NCBI GenBank assembly: GCA_031555955.1
Contig: JAVBTY010000033.1
Location: 1-64,000, forward strand
Origin: Azoarcus sp031555955
GTDB lineage: Bacteria; Pseudomonadota; Gammaproteobacteria; Burkholderiales; Rhodocyclaceae
DNA length: 64,000 nt
Reading direction: 5' to 3'
The translations under genes were made by a program, and so were the position numbers. Positions 43,877 to 52,574 of this stretch are shown here, piece by piece; the stretch's first letter is position 1; the number at the start of each line of letters is the position of its first letter. The notes beneath the pieces are model-generated. The model worked only from the letters and a program-made list of their open reading frames with translations. It was not told the DNA's origin and did no database searches.

Positions 43877-44197
43877 TCAAACCGGCATGTTCATCATGTC
43901 CTGATAGGCGGTTACCAGGCGGTTGCGCACCTGCACCATCTGCTGGAAGGACACGTTCGCCTTCTGCAGGTTCACCATCACATCCTGCAGATTGACGTTC
44001 GGATCGCCCGTTGAAAAATTCTGCGCCATTGCGCGCGCCTCGTTCTGTGCGGCGCTCACGTCCTTGAGCGCGCTGTTCAGCACATCGGCAAAATTGACGC
44101 CCCCCGCCGCCTCACCGGCCTGAACCGGCTTGTTCTGGGCGGTTTGCGACACCGAGCGCAGTTCGCTCAACATCTGATCAATTCCGCGGGTATCCAT
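43877..44197 (-). CDS. fliE: Flagellar hook-basal body protein FliE
   Basis: FliE links the MS ring to the rod. The 106-residue protein has the usual helical C-terminal half: NFADVLNSALKDVSAAQNEA, then DPNVNLQDVMVNLQKANVSFQQMVQVRNRLVTAYQDMMNMPV. It has its own sigma-54-type promoter at 44249-44264 and a GGAG-like site before the start. It stands at the end of the fleSR strand, divergent from the fliF operon. Confidence 0.97.
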   Translation of the reverse strand: MDTRGIDQMLSELRSVSQTAQNKPVQAGEAAGGVNFADVLNSALKDVSAAQNEARAMAQNFSTGDPNVNLQDVMVNLQKANVSFQQMVQVRNRLVTAYQDMMNMPV

Positions 44198-44248
44198 ATG
44201 CGTACTCCCTCGGCTCCTGGTTGCCTTTTGCCTGATTCAGTCTAGCAG

Positions 44249-44264
44249 AGCAAACCGCATGCCA
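44249..44264 (-). promoter_or_regulatory. Sigma-54 (-24/-12) promoter of fliE
   Basis: In the minus direction the sequence TGGCATG-CGGT-TTGCT fits the sigma-54 consensus TGGCAYG-N4-TTGCW at every fixed position. It lies 52 bases before the fliE start. Confidence 0.85.
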
Positions 44265-44300
44265 CAAAAGCATTACGTTCCATGCGACGGATTTCATCGC

Positions 44301-44318
44301 ACCGGCATCCCTGCCGGT
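44301..44318. promoter_or_regulatory. Palindrome upstream of fliE, candidate activator site
   Basis: ACCGGCA-TCCC-TGCCGGT is a perfect 7-bp inverted repeat with a 4-base centre, located about 37 bases upstream of the -24 element. It resembles the two palindromes before fliF. A role as binding site for the neighbouring FleR-type regulator is inferred. Confidence 0.5.
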
Positions 44319-44362
44319 TTCTCGGTATTCTCTTCAGCAAAAAACAGGCCTGAATGATCTGA

Positions 44363-45811
44363 TCATTCTGTGTCGAACCCTTCCTCGCGATACTGCTGCA
44401 GTTTGTAGCGTAGCGTCCGTTCTGAAATTCCCAGTTTTTCCACTGCTTTTTTGCGCGATCCGCCCAGTTCGCGCAGTGTGTTCAGAATGTGTTCCCGCTC
44501 AAGGTCTTTCATGTTCGCAGAGCGCGGGGCGGAGGCTGCTGCCGCCCCGGCCAGGGGCGAAGCGGCAGGAATTGCCGCCGAGCCGCCATGCGGCAAAACC
44601 GGTGCGAATGCGGTGGGGGCGACACTCGCCGGGACAGGCGCCGGCGCCGCAGCTGGAGTCGCTGCCATTACGGGTTCTCCCGTCCAGTGCGGCAGGCACA
44701 GGCGGATGGTTTCCGCGCTGACGGTGTCGCCTGCGGTCAGGATCAGCGCGCGGTGCATGGTGTTTTCCAGCTCGCGGACATTCCCCGGCCAGGCGTAAAG
44801 CACCAGCAACGCTTCGGCCTCCACCGACAGCCGCGCCAGACGGCGCGCGCGTTCGCCGTGCCGGGCAAGGAAGTGCCGTGACAGCGGTAGGATGTCGCCC
44901 GGACGTTCCCGCAGGGCGGGGATCATCAGCGGAAAGACATTGAGCCGATAATAAAGATCTTCGCGGAAACGGCCCGCTGCGACTTCCTTCACCATGTCGC
45001 GGTTGCTGGTGGCCAGGACGCGGATATCGAGTTCAACCGGTTTTTTGCCGCCAACGCGCTCGACTTCGCGCTCCTGCAGCACGCGCAGCAGCTTGGTTTG
45101 CAGGCCAAGCGGCATTTCGGAGATTTCATCCAGCAGGATGGTGCCGCCCTGGGCCTGCTCGAATTTGCCCGGCTGCGCGCTTTGCGCGCCAGTAAAAGCG
45201 CCTTTTTCGTAGCCGAACAGCGTGGCTTCAAGCAGGTTTTCCGGAATCGCGGCGCAGTTGATGGCAACAAAGGGTTTGCCGCGCCGGGGCGAATGTTCGT
45301 GCACATAGCGCGCGAACACTTCCTTGCCCGTGCCGGATTCGCCAGTGAGCAGCACCGTCGCATCGGTCTCAGCCACCCGGGCGGCCAGTGCGAGCAGATT
45401 GCGGGTATGCGTATCCTCGGCCACGGTGTCATCCGCCGAAGGCTGCACGGCCGCATAGCGGCGCACGTTTTCCAGCAGCACCTCGGGTTCGAACGGCTTC
45501 ATCAGAAAATCGCAGGCGCCGCCGCGCATGGCGGCCACGGCCTTGTCCACGTCGCCGTAAGCGGTCATCAGCAGCACCGGCAGCTGCGGCAGGCGGGTGC
45601 GGATTTCTCCGAGCAGCTGCAGACCATCCATTGGCTGCATGCGCAGGTCGGAAACGACCAGGTTGAAAGCGTGGCGTTCGAGTTCCGCCAGCGCGGCGGG
45701 GCCGCCATCGACGCCAGTAACGCCGTGGCCGGCCATTTCCAGCGTCAGGCAGACCGCATCGCGCAGTGCGTCGTCATCCTCGACGACCAGTATCTGAAGT
45801 TGTTCGATCAT
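44363..45811 (-). CDS. fleR: Sigma-54 dependent flagellar response regulator, FleR/FlrC type
   Basis: A 482-residue NtrC-class activator. The receiver domain (1-120) has the phospho-acceptor aspartate in FNLVVSDLRMQPMDGL. The AAA+ domain has Walker A GESGTGKE, the sigma-54 contact loop GAFTGA and later YAWPGNVRELENTMHRA. An alanine- and proline-rich linker leads to a Fis-type helix-turn-helix (GGSRKKAVEKLGISERTLRYKLQQY). It is coupled to the sensor kinase by a 4-base overlap and lies beside fliE and fliF, so a flagellar role is well supported. Confidence 0.92.
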   Translation of the reverse strand: MIEQLQILVVEDDDALRDAVCLTLEMAGHGVTGVDGGPAALAELERHAFNLVVSDLRMQPMDGLQLLGEIRTRLPQLPVLLMTAYGDVDKAVAAMRGGACDFLMKPFEPEVLLENVRRYAAVQPSADDTVAEDTHTRNLLALAARVAETDATVLLTGESGTGKEVFARYVHEHSPRRGKPFVAINCAAIPENLLEATLFGYEKGAFTGAQSAQPGKFEQAQGGTILLDEISEMPLGLQTKLLRVLQEREVERVGGKKPVELDIRVLATSNRDMVKEVAAGRFREDLYYRLNVFPLMIPALRERPGDILPLSRHFLARHGERARRLARLSVEAEALLVLYAWPGNVRELENTMHRALILTAGDTVSAETIRLCLPHWTGEPVMAATPAAAPAPVPASVAPTAFAPVLPHGGSAAIPAASPLAGAAAASAPRSANMKDLEREHILNTLRELGGSRKKAVEKLGISERTLRYKLQQYREEGFDTE

Positions 45812-46971
45812 GATGGGTCGGCCTTGCCTCCGGGTAGCGCATCGGCGCGTAATGCAGCCACAGAAAGAGTAAATGCGGAACCCTGTCCGGGAACCGACTG
45901 GAGTGTGATGTCCCCGCCGTGCCCGCGGGCGACGCCACGGGCTATCGCCAGGCCAAGCCCGGTGCCTTCAGCCCGCGTGGTGAAGAACGGATCGAACAGC
46001 CGCGCCTGAACGTCCGGCTCAATGCCGCGTCCGTTATCACGCACGACAAAATAAACGCTGCCGTCGCCGCCGCAACGGGCTTCGCAGCTGACGGCTCCGC
46101 CCGGCGCGGTGGCCTGCAGGGCGTTTTCCAGCAGGTTGGTGAGCGCACCGCCAAGCGCCTTGCGGTCGCCATGGAGTTCGAGAGCGCCGCATTCGCAGCG
46201 GCTTGAAAAGTCGATCTGGCGCGCGCGGGCCAGCGGTTCAAGGGTATGGGCCAGCTCGGCGACGAGCTCGCACACACCGAAATCCTGCCGCCCAAGGCTG
46301 TCGCCACGCGCGAACAGCAGCATGTCGCGGATCAGGCGTTCGAGATAGCGCAGGCGCTCGATCGCGCGATCCGCTACCTTGGCGCGCTCGACCGGCCCCA
46401 GTTCGGGCTGGCGCAGGTTGCCGGTGTAGAGCAGCGCCGCCGCAAGCGGCGTGCGCAGCTGGTGCGCCAGACCCGCAACCATCTCGCCCATCGCCGCCAG
46501 ACGCTCGTTGCGCTCGGCCGCCAGGCGCATGCGGTGGGTTTCGGTAATGTCATGCAGCAGCAGAATGCGTTCATCGCCTGATTCGAGCGCTGTTTCCGAA
46601 ACCGAAAGCCGCCGCGCGCCCTGCTCCAGGGTGACTTCGCCGGGGGTTTCCGCCGCCTGCAGCACCTGGGCGATTGTCTCCCATGAGCGCCCGGTCAGAT
46701 CATCGCCGAACAGGGATTCCGCCGCGCGGTTGACCTGCACCACCGTGCCGACGCGATCGACCACCACCACCCCCGCGGGCAGCGCGCCCATCAGCACCGT
46801 AAGCCGTTCGGTGAGCTGGACGACCTGCTCCTGCAGGGCGTTGTAGGCGGTAGACAGCTCCTCCGACGCGCGGCTGAACAGCGCAAAGGCTTCCGCAAGC
46901 TGGACCGCGTCCAGCGGCGGCGCAGCCGCGGCGGCGGACCCTGCCGCGCCGGGAGAGGTCAAAGAGGGCAT
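45808..46971 (-). CDS. fleS: Sensor histidine kinase, FleS/FlrB type
   Basis: This cytoplasmic sensor kinase has 387 residues and no membrane helices. A coiled coil near residues 25-55 is followed by a PAS domain (about 58-150), then the dimerisation domain with the phospho-accepting histidine in GLAHQLRTPLAAALLYTGNL. The ATPase domain has LTNLLENALQAT, VRDNGRGIEPDV and GTGLGLAIARGVARGHGG. The overlap with fleR identifies its partner. In FleSR/FlrBC systems this kinase drives middle-class flagellar genes. Confidence 0.9.
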   Translation of the reverse strand: MPSLTSPGAAGSAAAAAPPLDAVQLAEAFALFSRASEELSTAYNALQEQVVQLTERLTVLMGALPAGVVVVDRVGTVVQVNRAAESLFGDDLTGRSWETIAQVLQAAETPGEVTLEQGARRLSVSETALESGDERILLLHDITETHRMRLAAERNERLAAMGEMVAGLAHQLRTPLAAALLYTGNLRQPELGPVERAKVADRAIERLRYLERLIRDMLLFARGDSLGRQDFGVCELVAELAHTLEPLARARQIDFSSRCECGALELHGDRKALGGALTNLLENALQATAPGGAVSCEARCGGDGSVYFVVRDNGRGIEPDVQARLFDPFFTTRAEGTGLGLAIARGVARGHGGDITLQSVPGQGSAFTLSVAALRADALPGGKADPS

Positions 46972-47008
46972 CGTGCTCGCTCCAGTTTCACGGCAGGCAC
47001 TCTATCCG

Positions 47009-47042
47009 GCCGCCTGTATATGGTAACCGGCAAACAGGCGGC
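47009..47042. repeat. 9-bp inverted repeat between fleS and fliF
   Basis: GCCGCCTGT (47009-47017) and ACAGGCGGC (47034-47042) form perfect 9-bp arms separated by 16 bases. It may be an operator or a hairpin in the leader; its right arm merges into the first CGGCA-type palindrome. Confidence 0.55.
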
Positions 47043-47054
47043 AAAAAATGCCGC
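47038..47054. promoter_or_regulatory. Palindrome 1 upstream of fliF
   Basis: GCGGCA-AAAAA-TGCCGC is a perfect 6-bp inverted repeat with a 5-base centre. It is repeated in nearly the same form 43 bases further on (centre to centre) and resembles the fliE palindrome. A weak -24/-12-like element (CGGCAAACAGGCGGCA, 47028-47043) overlaps it. Confidence 0.45.
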
Positions 47055-47080
47055 TTTTCCATCGACCGGATTGGCGTCGC

Positions 47081-47097
47081 ACGGCAGAAAATGCCGT
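47081..47097. promoter_or_regulatory. Palindrome 2 upstream of fliF
   Basis: ACGGCA-GAAAA-TGCCGT is a perfect 6-bp inverted repeat with a 5-base centre, close to the fliF start. It matches palindrome 1 in the CGGCA core and in its A-rich centre. Confidence 0.45.
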
Positions 47098-47132
47098 CAT
47101 CCGTCAAAGTGGACGTGCACAGAGACCCTGTC

Positions 47133-48797
47133 ATGGCAACTGCAGAAAACGCCGCCGAAACCCCAGCCATTACCGCATCGCGGCTGCAACAGGCGATCCA
47201 GAACATCAATGCGCTGAACCAGCGGCAGAAAATCGCCGCGGCCGCGGCCATTGCGCTCGCCATCGCCCTGGTCGCGGGCGCACTGCTCTGGAACCGCCAG
47301 CCTGAATACGCCGTGCTGTTTTCCAATCTGGACGAACGCGACGGCGGCACCATCATCAACACCCTGCAGCAGCAGAACGTGCCGTACCGGATGTCGCCGG
47401 ACGGGCGCGCCATCCTCGTACCCCAGGAGCAGGTGCACCAGGTCCGCCTGCGCCTGGCCGCCGATGGTCTGCCCAAGGGTGGGCTGGTCGGGTTCGAGGT
47501 GCTGGAAACGCAGAAGCTGGGCGTTTCGCAGTTCCATGAGCAGGTGAACTACCAGCGAGCGCTCGAAGGCGAGCTGGCCCGAACCATTCAGGCCATCGCC
47601 TCGGTAGCGGGCGCGCGCGTGCATCTGGCCATGCCCAAGCAGACCGCCTTTCTGCGCGACGACCAGAAACCGACCGCCTCGGTGATGGTGAACATGCGCC
47701 CCGGCCGCGCGCTCGACGCCAGTCAGGTCGCCGGCATCGTGCATCTGGTGTCCTCCAGCGTTCCGCGGATGACGGAAGCCGGGGTGAGTATCATCAACCA
47801 GGACGGCGACCTGCTGACGAGCAAGTCCGATCCGCTGCGCCGCACCGAACTCGACCCCACCCAGCTCCAGTACGTGAATGAGGTGGAATCCGGTTTCATC
47901 CGCCGTATTGAAACCATCCTGCTACCCATCGTCGGCAAGGAAAATTTCCGCGCCCAGGTGTCGGCCGACGTCGACTTCAACCAGGTGGAGCAGACGGCGG
48001 AAACGTTCAAACCGAACCCATCGCCCGACCAGGCCATCCGCAGCCAGCAGACCACGGAAGAAAGCAACCGCATTCCCGGCCCGCAGGGCGTGCCCGGCGC
48101 GCTCACCAACCAGCCGCCCGTTCCAGCCACTGCCCCCGTCACCAATCCGCAGGTGCCGCCCGGCCAGGGGGCGAATGCGCAGCTGGGCAGCAACAACCGC
48201 TCCGCGGTGCTCAATTACGAGCTGGACCGCACAATCCAGCACGTCAAACAGTCGCTCGGCCAGATCAAGCGCCTGTCGGTGGCGGTGGTGGTGAACCATC
48301 GCTCCGAAACGGGGCCCAATGGCCAGGTGCAGATGGTGCCGCTCAGCGATGAAGAGCTCACCCGCATCAGCAACCTGGTACGCGAGGCTGTAGGCTATAA
48401 CCCCGCGCGCGGCGACACCATCAATGTAGCCAGCAGCGCCTTCGCCCCTGCCCTGGCGGAGCCTTCGCCGCCGTTGTGGAAAGATCCGGAAGTGATCGAA
48501 CTGGGCAAGAACGGGCTACAGTATCTGTTCGTGGCGCTGGCCGTGCTGTTTGCCTACTTCGCCATCATCCGCCCCCTGTTGCGCACGGTAGCGCCGCCTC
48601 CGCCCGAACCTGAAATAACCGGAGAGGATGAAGAGGATGAAACCGGTGAGGATGCCATCGTGAATCTGTCGCCCGACGCCGCCGACAGTTATGAAGCCAG
48701 GCTGCAGCGCGCGCGCGAACTGGCGCGCTCCGATCCGAAACTGGTTGCCGATCTCATCAAGGAATGGATGAACCCGACTGAAGAGGGGCGCAAATGA
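47133..48797 (+). CDS. fliF: Flagellar MS-ring protein FliF
   Basis: FliF builds the MS ring, the base of the flagellum. The 554-residue protein has a first membrane helix (IAAAAAIALAIALVAGALLW), the ring-building domain with YAVLFSNLDERDGG, and the typical segment QVNYQRALEGELARTIQAI. A low-complexity periplasmic part rich in proline follows. The second membrane helix is near residue 465 (GLQYLFVALAVLFAYFAIIRPLL), and the acidic tail that binds FliG comes last. ATG at 47133 is preferred; an in-frame ATG 14 codons upstream is possible. It overlaps fliG by 4 bases. Confidence 0.95.
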   Translation: MATAENAAETPAITASRLQQAIQNINALNQRQKIAAAAAIALAIALVAGALLWNRQPEYAVLFSNLDERDGGTIINTLQQQNVPYRMSPDGRAILVPQEQVHQVRLRLAADGLPKGGLVGFEVLETQKLGVSQFHEQVNYQRALEGELARTIQAIASVAGARVHLAMPKQTAFLRDDQKPTASVMVNMRPGRALDASQVAGIVHLVSSSVPRMTEAGVSIINQDGDLLTSKSDPLRRTELDPTQLQYVNEVESGFIRRIETILLPIVGKENFRAQVSADVDFNQVEQTAETFKPNPSPDQAIRSQQTTEESNRIPGPQGVPGALTNQPPVPATAPVTNPQVPPGQGANAQLGSNNRSAVLNYELDRTIQHVKQSLGQIKRLSVAVVVNHRSETGPNGQVQMVPLSDEELTRISNLVREAVGYNPARGDTINVASSAFAPALAEPSPPLWKDPEVIELGKNGLQYLFVALAVLFAYFAIIRPLLRTVAPPPPEPEITGEDEEDETGEDAIVNLSPDAADSYEARLQRARELARSDPKLVADLIKEWMNPTEEGRK

Positions 48798-49792
48798 CGA
48801 CGCCTGAAGAAGGACTGGAAAAAAGCGCCCTGCTGCTGCTCACGCTCGGCGCGGATGAAGCCTCCGAGGTGCTCAAGCATCTGGGGCCGCGCGAGGTGCA
48901 GAAGCTCGGCATGAAAATGGCGGGGCTGCCCGCACAGCCGCGCACAAAGGTCGAGCCGCTTCTCGACGAACTGGACGCCCACTTTGGCAAGGGCGCGCTG
49001 GTCCATGCCGACGAGGAACAGATCCGCCTGATGCTGACCAAGGCGCTCGGAGACGAGCGGGCGGGCCATCTGCTCTCGCGCATGCTCAACGACTCCAACA
49101 CCGCCGGCATCGAAAGCCTGAAATGGATGGATGCGCAGACGGCGGCCGACATGATCAAGAACGAGCACCCGCAGATCATCGCCACCATCCTCGTCCACCT
49201 TGAAGTGGATCAGGCTGGCGACATCCTGAAATGCTTCAGCGACCGTCTGCGCAACGACGTGCTGCTGCGCATCGCCACGCTCGACGGCGTACAGCCCGCG
49301 GCGCTGAAAGAACTGAACGACGCGCTCACGCGCATGCTCGCGGGCGCCTCGACGGTAAAGAAGGCGGCCATGGGGGGCGTGCGCCACGCGGCGGAAATTC
49401 TCAACTTTGTCGGCTCCGCGGCGGAAACGGCCATCATCGACAATGTGCGCGAATACGATCCGGAACTGGCGCAGAAAATTCTCGACGAAATGTTCGTGTT
49501 CGAAAATCTGATGGATATCGACGACCGCGGCATCCAGACCATACTGCGCGAAATCCAGTCCGATTCGCTGATCGTCGCCCTCAAGGGCGCATCGCCCGAG
49601 CTGCGTGAAAAAGTCTTCAGCAACATGTCCAGCCGCGCGGCGGAAATGCTGCGCGAAGATCTTGAGGCCAAGGGCCCGGTGCGTCTGTCCGAAGTGGAAG
49701 CCGAACAGAAGGAAATTCTCAAGGTCGTGCGCCGGCTGGCGGAAGAAGGCCAGATCGCGCTTTCCAAGGGAGGCGGCGATGGTTTTGTCTGA
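48794..49792 (+). CDS. fliG: Flagellar motor switch protein FliG
   Basis: FliG is the rotor protein that couples stator and switch. The 332-residue length is normal. The N-terminal domain includes LLLTLGADEASEVLKHLGPREVQKLG. The middle has MIKNEHPQIIATILVHLEVDQAG with the EHPQ motif. The C-terminal torque domain includes MFVFENLMDIDDRGIQTILREI and MSSRAAEMLREDLEAKGPVRLSEVE. The conserved charged residues of the torque helix are present. It is coupled to fliF. Confidence 0.97.
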   Translation: MTTPEEGLEKSALLLLTLGADEASEVLKHLGPREVQKLGMKMAGLPAQPRTKVEPLLDELDAHFGKGALVHADEEQIRLMLTKALGDERAGHLLSRMLNDSNTAGIESLKWMDAQTAADMIKNEHPQIIATILVHLEVDQAGDILKCFSDRLRNDVLLRIATLDGVQPAALKELNDALTRMLAGASTVKKAAMGGVRHAAEILNFVGSAAETAIIDNVREYDPELAQKILDEMFVFENLMDIDDRGIQTILREIQSDSLIVALKGASPELREKVFSNMSSRAAEMLREDLEAKGPVRLSEVEAEQKEILKVVRRLAEEGQIALSKGGGDGFV

Positions 49793-49807
49793 TAACGGGA
49801 ACCGGCC

Positions 49808-50575
49808 ATGAGCATTGCCCGCCACCAGGCCGCCGGAGCCTATCGCCGCTGGGAACCGGAAACCTTCGACAGCCGCGGCAATATCGTCGAGGCGACACCC
49901 GCCCCCACTGCCGCCATACCGGAACCACCACTGGAAGAAAGCGCTGTCGCCAGCCCGCTCCCGGAAGGTATCCCGCTGCCCACCGCCCAGGATATAGAAC
50001 GCATCCACAGCGAAGCGCATGCCACCGGCCATGCGGAAGGCTATGCCGCCGGGCACGCGGAAGGCTATGCCGCAGGCCGCGGGGAAGGCGAAGAGGCCGG
50101 ACGTCAGAACGGGTACGAAACGGGCTACCAGGAAGGCAGGACCGTAGCGGAAAGCGAAGGGAACCGTCTGCGGGAACTTGCCGGGAATTTCGACCAGGCC
50201 CTGACCGGTTTCGATGCGGAGGTTGCTGAAGAATTACGCGCCCTCGTCATCGAAATCGCCCGCAAGGTGGTCGGAAATGCCCTGCGCGCCCAGCCCGACG
50301 CCATCCTTGAAACCATCCGCGCCGCCCTGATGCAGCTGCCGCAGAACGGCGCGCAGATCCATCTGCACCCGGACGATCTCGCGCTGGCGCGTGAGCAGCC
50401 TGGCGAACAGTTCGAAAGCGCCGGCCACCGGCTGATCGAAGACAGCAGCCTTACCCCCGGCGGCTGCCGCATCGAATCTCCCGGCGCGCAGATCGATGCC
50501 ACGGTGGAAACGCGCTGGCGGCGCGTTATCGAGCACATCAGCCAGCACGGCGGCGCATGGGAGGCCAGATCATGA
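49808..50575 (+). CDS. fliH: Flagellar export ATPase regulator FliH
   Basis: FliH holds the export ATPase FliI in check and tethers it. The 255-residue protein shows the glycine-spaced repeats of the family (GHAEGYAAGHAEGYAAGRGEG, about residues 74-94), followed by the helical C-terminal domain (ELRALVIEIARKVVGNALRAQPDAILETIRAAL and GGCRIESPGAQIDATVETRWRRV). Its stop overlaps the fliI start (ATGATG). The repeat contains a recent-looking 24-base duplication. Confidence 0.92.
   Translation: MSIARHQAAGAYRRWEPETFDSRGNIVEATPAPTAAIPEPPLEESAVASPLPEGIPLPTAQDIERIHSEAHATGHAEGYAAGHAEGYAAGRGEGEEAGRQNGYETGYQEGRTVAESEGNRLRELAGNFDQALTGFDAEVAEELRALVIEIARKVVGNALRAQPDAILETIRAALMQLPQNGAQIHLHPDDLALAREQPGEQFESAGHRLIEDSSLTPGGCRIESPGAQIDATVETRWRRVIEHISQHGGAWEARS
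50027..50074 (+). repeat. 24-base tandem duplication within fliH
   Basis: Two adjacent 24-base units (50027-50050 and 50051-50074) agree at 21 positions and each encode GHAEGYAA. They extend the glycine-repeat region of FliH. Confidence 0.85.
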
Positions 50576-51972
50576 TGCAGCGCCACGGCGAAACCTGGCG
50601 CGCGTTCCTGCAGGACGGACAGCGTCTGGTGGAAAGCGCCAATCCGCTCCAGTACGCCGGGCGGCTGACGCGCATCAACGGCCTGGTGATGGAGGCCGCC
50701 GGGCTGAAACTGCCACTGGGCTCCGGCTGCCAGGTGCTCGTGCCCGGGGGGGGAACGGTTGAAACCGAAGTGGTCGGCTTCAACGGCGAAAAAATCTACA
50801 TGATGCCCACCGACGACGTATTCGGACTCGCTCCCGGCGCCCAGGTGCTGCCGATGGAAATCAACCACTCACGGCTGGTTCCAGGCAAGCGCATCGGCCC
50901 GCGCCGCCGCGCCGCCGACCGGGCCAAGCACCTTCCCGTGGGCGATGCGCTGCTCGGCCGCGTTGTCGATGGCGCCGGGCGGCCTTTTGATACCCTCGGC
51001 CCGCTTCACGCGCAGGAAACCCGCTCGCTGCAGGGCCGCCCCTCGAACCCGCTCACGCGCGCTCCGATCGACCTGCCGCTGGACGTCGGCATCCGCGCCA
51101 TCAACGGCCTGCTCACGGTCGGGCGCGGGCAGCGGATCGGCCTGTTCGCCGGTTCCGGCGTCGGCAAATCGGTCCTGCTCGGCATGATGGCGCGCTTCAC
51201 CCAGGCCGATGTCATCGTCGTGGGGCTCATCGGCGAGCGGGGACGGGAAGTGAAGGAATTCATCGAGCACAACCTCGGCGCGGACGGACTCGCCCGCTCC
51301 GTGGTCGTCGCCGCACCGGCCGACACCAGTCCGCTGATGCGCATGCAGGGCGCCACCTACGCCACCACGCTGGCTGAACATTTCCGCGACCAGGGCAAAC
51401 ATGTTCTGCTCATCATGGATTCGCTCACCCGTTACGCCATGGCCCAGCGCGAAATCGCGCTGGCGATCGGCGAACCGCCCGTCACGCGCGGCTACCCGCC
51501 ATCCGTATTCGCCCGCCTGCCGGCGCTGGTCGAACGCGCCGGTAACGGTCCGGAAGGCGGCGGGTCGATCACCGCGTTCTACACCGTGCTCGCCGAAGGC
51601 GACGACCAGCAGGACCCGATCGCCGACTCCGCGCGCGCGATTCTCGACGGCCACTTCGTCCTGTCCCGCAACCTGGCCGACCAGGGCCACTACCCCGCGA
51701 TCGATATCGAACAGTCCATCTCGCGCGCCATGCACAACCTGGTGGATGGTGCCCAGTTCGATCTCGTCCGCCGCTTCAAGCAGCTCTTTTCCCGCTACCA
51801 GCGCTCACGCGACCTCATCGCCGTCGGCGCCTATCAGGCCGGATCAGACCCGATACTGGATACCGCCGTCGCGCTCTACCCCAGACTCGAAGGCTTTCTC
51901 CAGCAGCGCATCGACGAACAGGAACGTTATCCGGACACCATCGCGAACCTTGCCGGACTGCTCCCGCCATGA
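50572..51972 (+). CDS. fliI: Flagellum-specific ATP synthase FliI
   Basis: FliI is the F1-beta-like ATPase of the export apparatus. The 466-residue protein has Walker A GSGVGKS in GLFAGSGVGKSVLLGMM, then IVVGLIGERGREVKEFIEHNL and the Walker B region HVLLIMDSLTRYAMAQREIALAIGEPP. The start is taken at the ATG overlapping the fliH stop (50572), with a second ATG directly after. fliJ follows after 47 bases. Confidence 0.96.
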   Translation: MMQRHGETWRAFLQDGQRLVESANPLQYAGRLTRINGLVMEAAGLKLPLGSGCQVLVPGGGTVETEVVGFNGEKIYMMPTDDVFGLAPGAQVLPMEINHSRLVPGKRIGPRRRAADRAKHLPVGDALLGRVVDGAGRPFDTLGPLHAQETRSLQGRPSNPLTRAPIDLPLDVGIRAINGLLTVGRGQRIGLFAGSGVGKSVLLGMMARFTQADVIVVGLIGERGREVKEFIEHNLGADGLARSVVVAAPADTSPLMRMQGATYATTLAEHFRDQGKHVLLIMDSLTRYAMAQREIALAIGEPPVTRGYPPSVFARLPALVERAGNGPEGGGSITAFYTVLAEGDDQQDPIADSARAILDGHFVLSRNLADQGHYPAIDIEQSISRAMHNLVDGAQFDLVRRFKQLFSRYQRSRDLIAVGAYQAGSDPILDTAVALYPRLEGFLQQRIDEQERYPDTIANLAGLLPP

Positions 51973-52019
51973 AACGCCCCGTGCAAAGACACACGGCATT
52001 CACAGGATAAAAACGTAAA

Positions 52020-52514
52020 ATGTTCACTCAGACACCCACACAAGAATACCGCCGGAAAATGGCCGGAAAATTCACCCTTCAGCCCCTGCTCGATCTCGCC
52101 CGCGAACGCATGGACGACGCGGCCCGCCATCTTGGCGAGCTCATGACTTCCGAACGCGACAGCCAGCAAAAGCTGGATATGCTGGAAAACTACCGCACCG
52201 AGTATTACGACCGCTTCATGGAAAACGCGCGTGGCGGCATCGGCCCGGACGAATGGCGCAACTTCAGCGCCTTCATCAGCCGCATCGACGAAGCCATCGC
52301 CGCCCAGCGCCAGTCCGTTACTCACGCCCGGAGCATGACAGCGCAAGGCCAGCAGGCCTGGATGGCGCAGCGCAACCGGACCAAGGCCTTCGATACGCTG
52401 GCGGAGCGCCACCAGCGCGGCATCGCGCGCAGCGAAGCCCGCCAGGAGCAGAAAATGTCGGATGAACACGCCTCCAGACGCTTTCACGGCGGCGAAGACG
52501 CCAGCAGCGACTGA
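52020..52514 (+). CDS. fliJ: Flagellar export chaperone FliJ
   Basis: FliJ is the small coiled-coil stalk of the export ATPase. The 164-residue, almost wholly helical protein has FTLQPLLDLARERMDDAARHLGEL at the start of the coil and ends with a charged region (FDTLAERHQRGIARSEARQEQKMSDEHA). An alternative start at 52059, just before the FTLQPLL segment where many FliJ proteins begin, is possible. Position between fliI and fliK supports the name. Confidence 0.9.
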   Translation: MFTQTPTQEYRRKMAGKFTLQPLLDLARERMDDAARHLGELMTSERDSQQKLDMLENYRTEYYDRFMENARGGIGPDEWRNFSAFISRIDEAIAAQRQSVTHARSMTAQGQQAWMAQRNRTKAFDTLAERHQRGIARSEARQEQKMSDEHASRRFHGGEDASSD

Positions 52515-52574
52515 AGCTCCCTGGCACACGGCTTGCTTCATATCGTGCAAAGCACGTCAAAGAGGGCGCAGAGC

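Noticed and set aside
46972..47100. Sigma-54 promoter for fleSR
   Set aside because: Several GG and GC pairs occur in the minus direction but none with the right spacing; those close to it are one base off.
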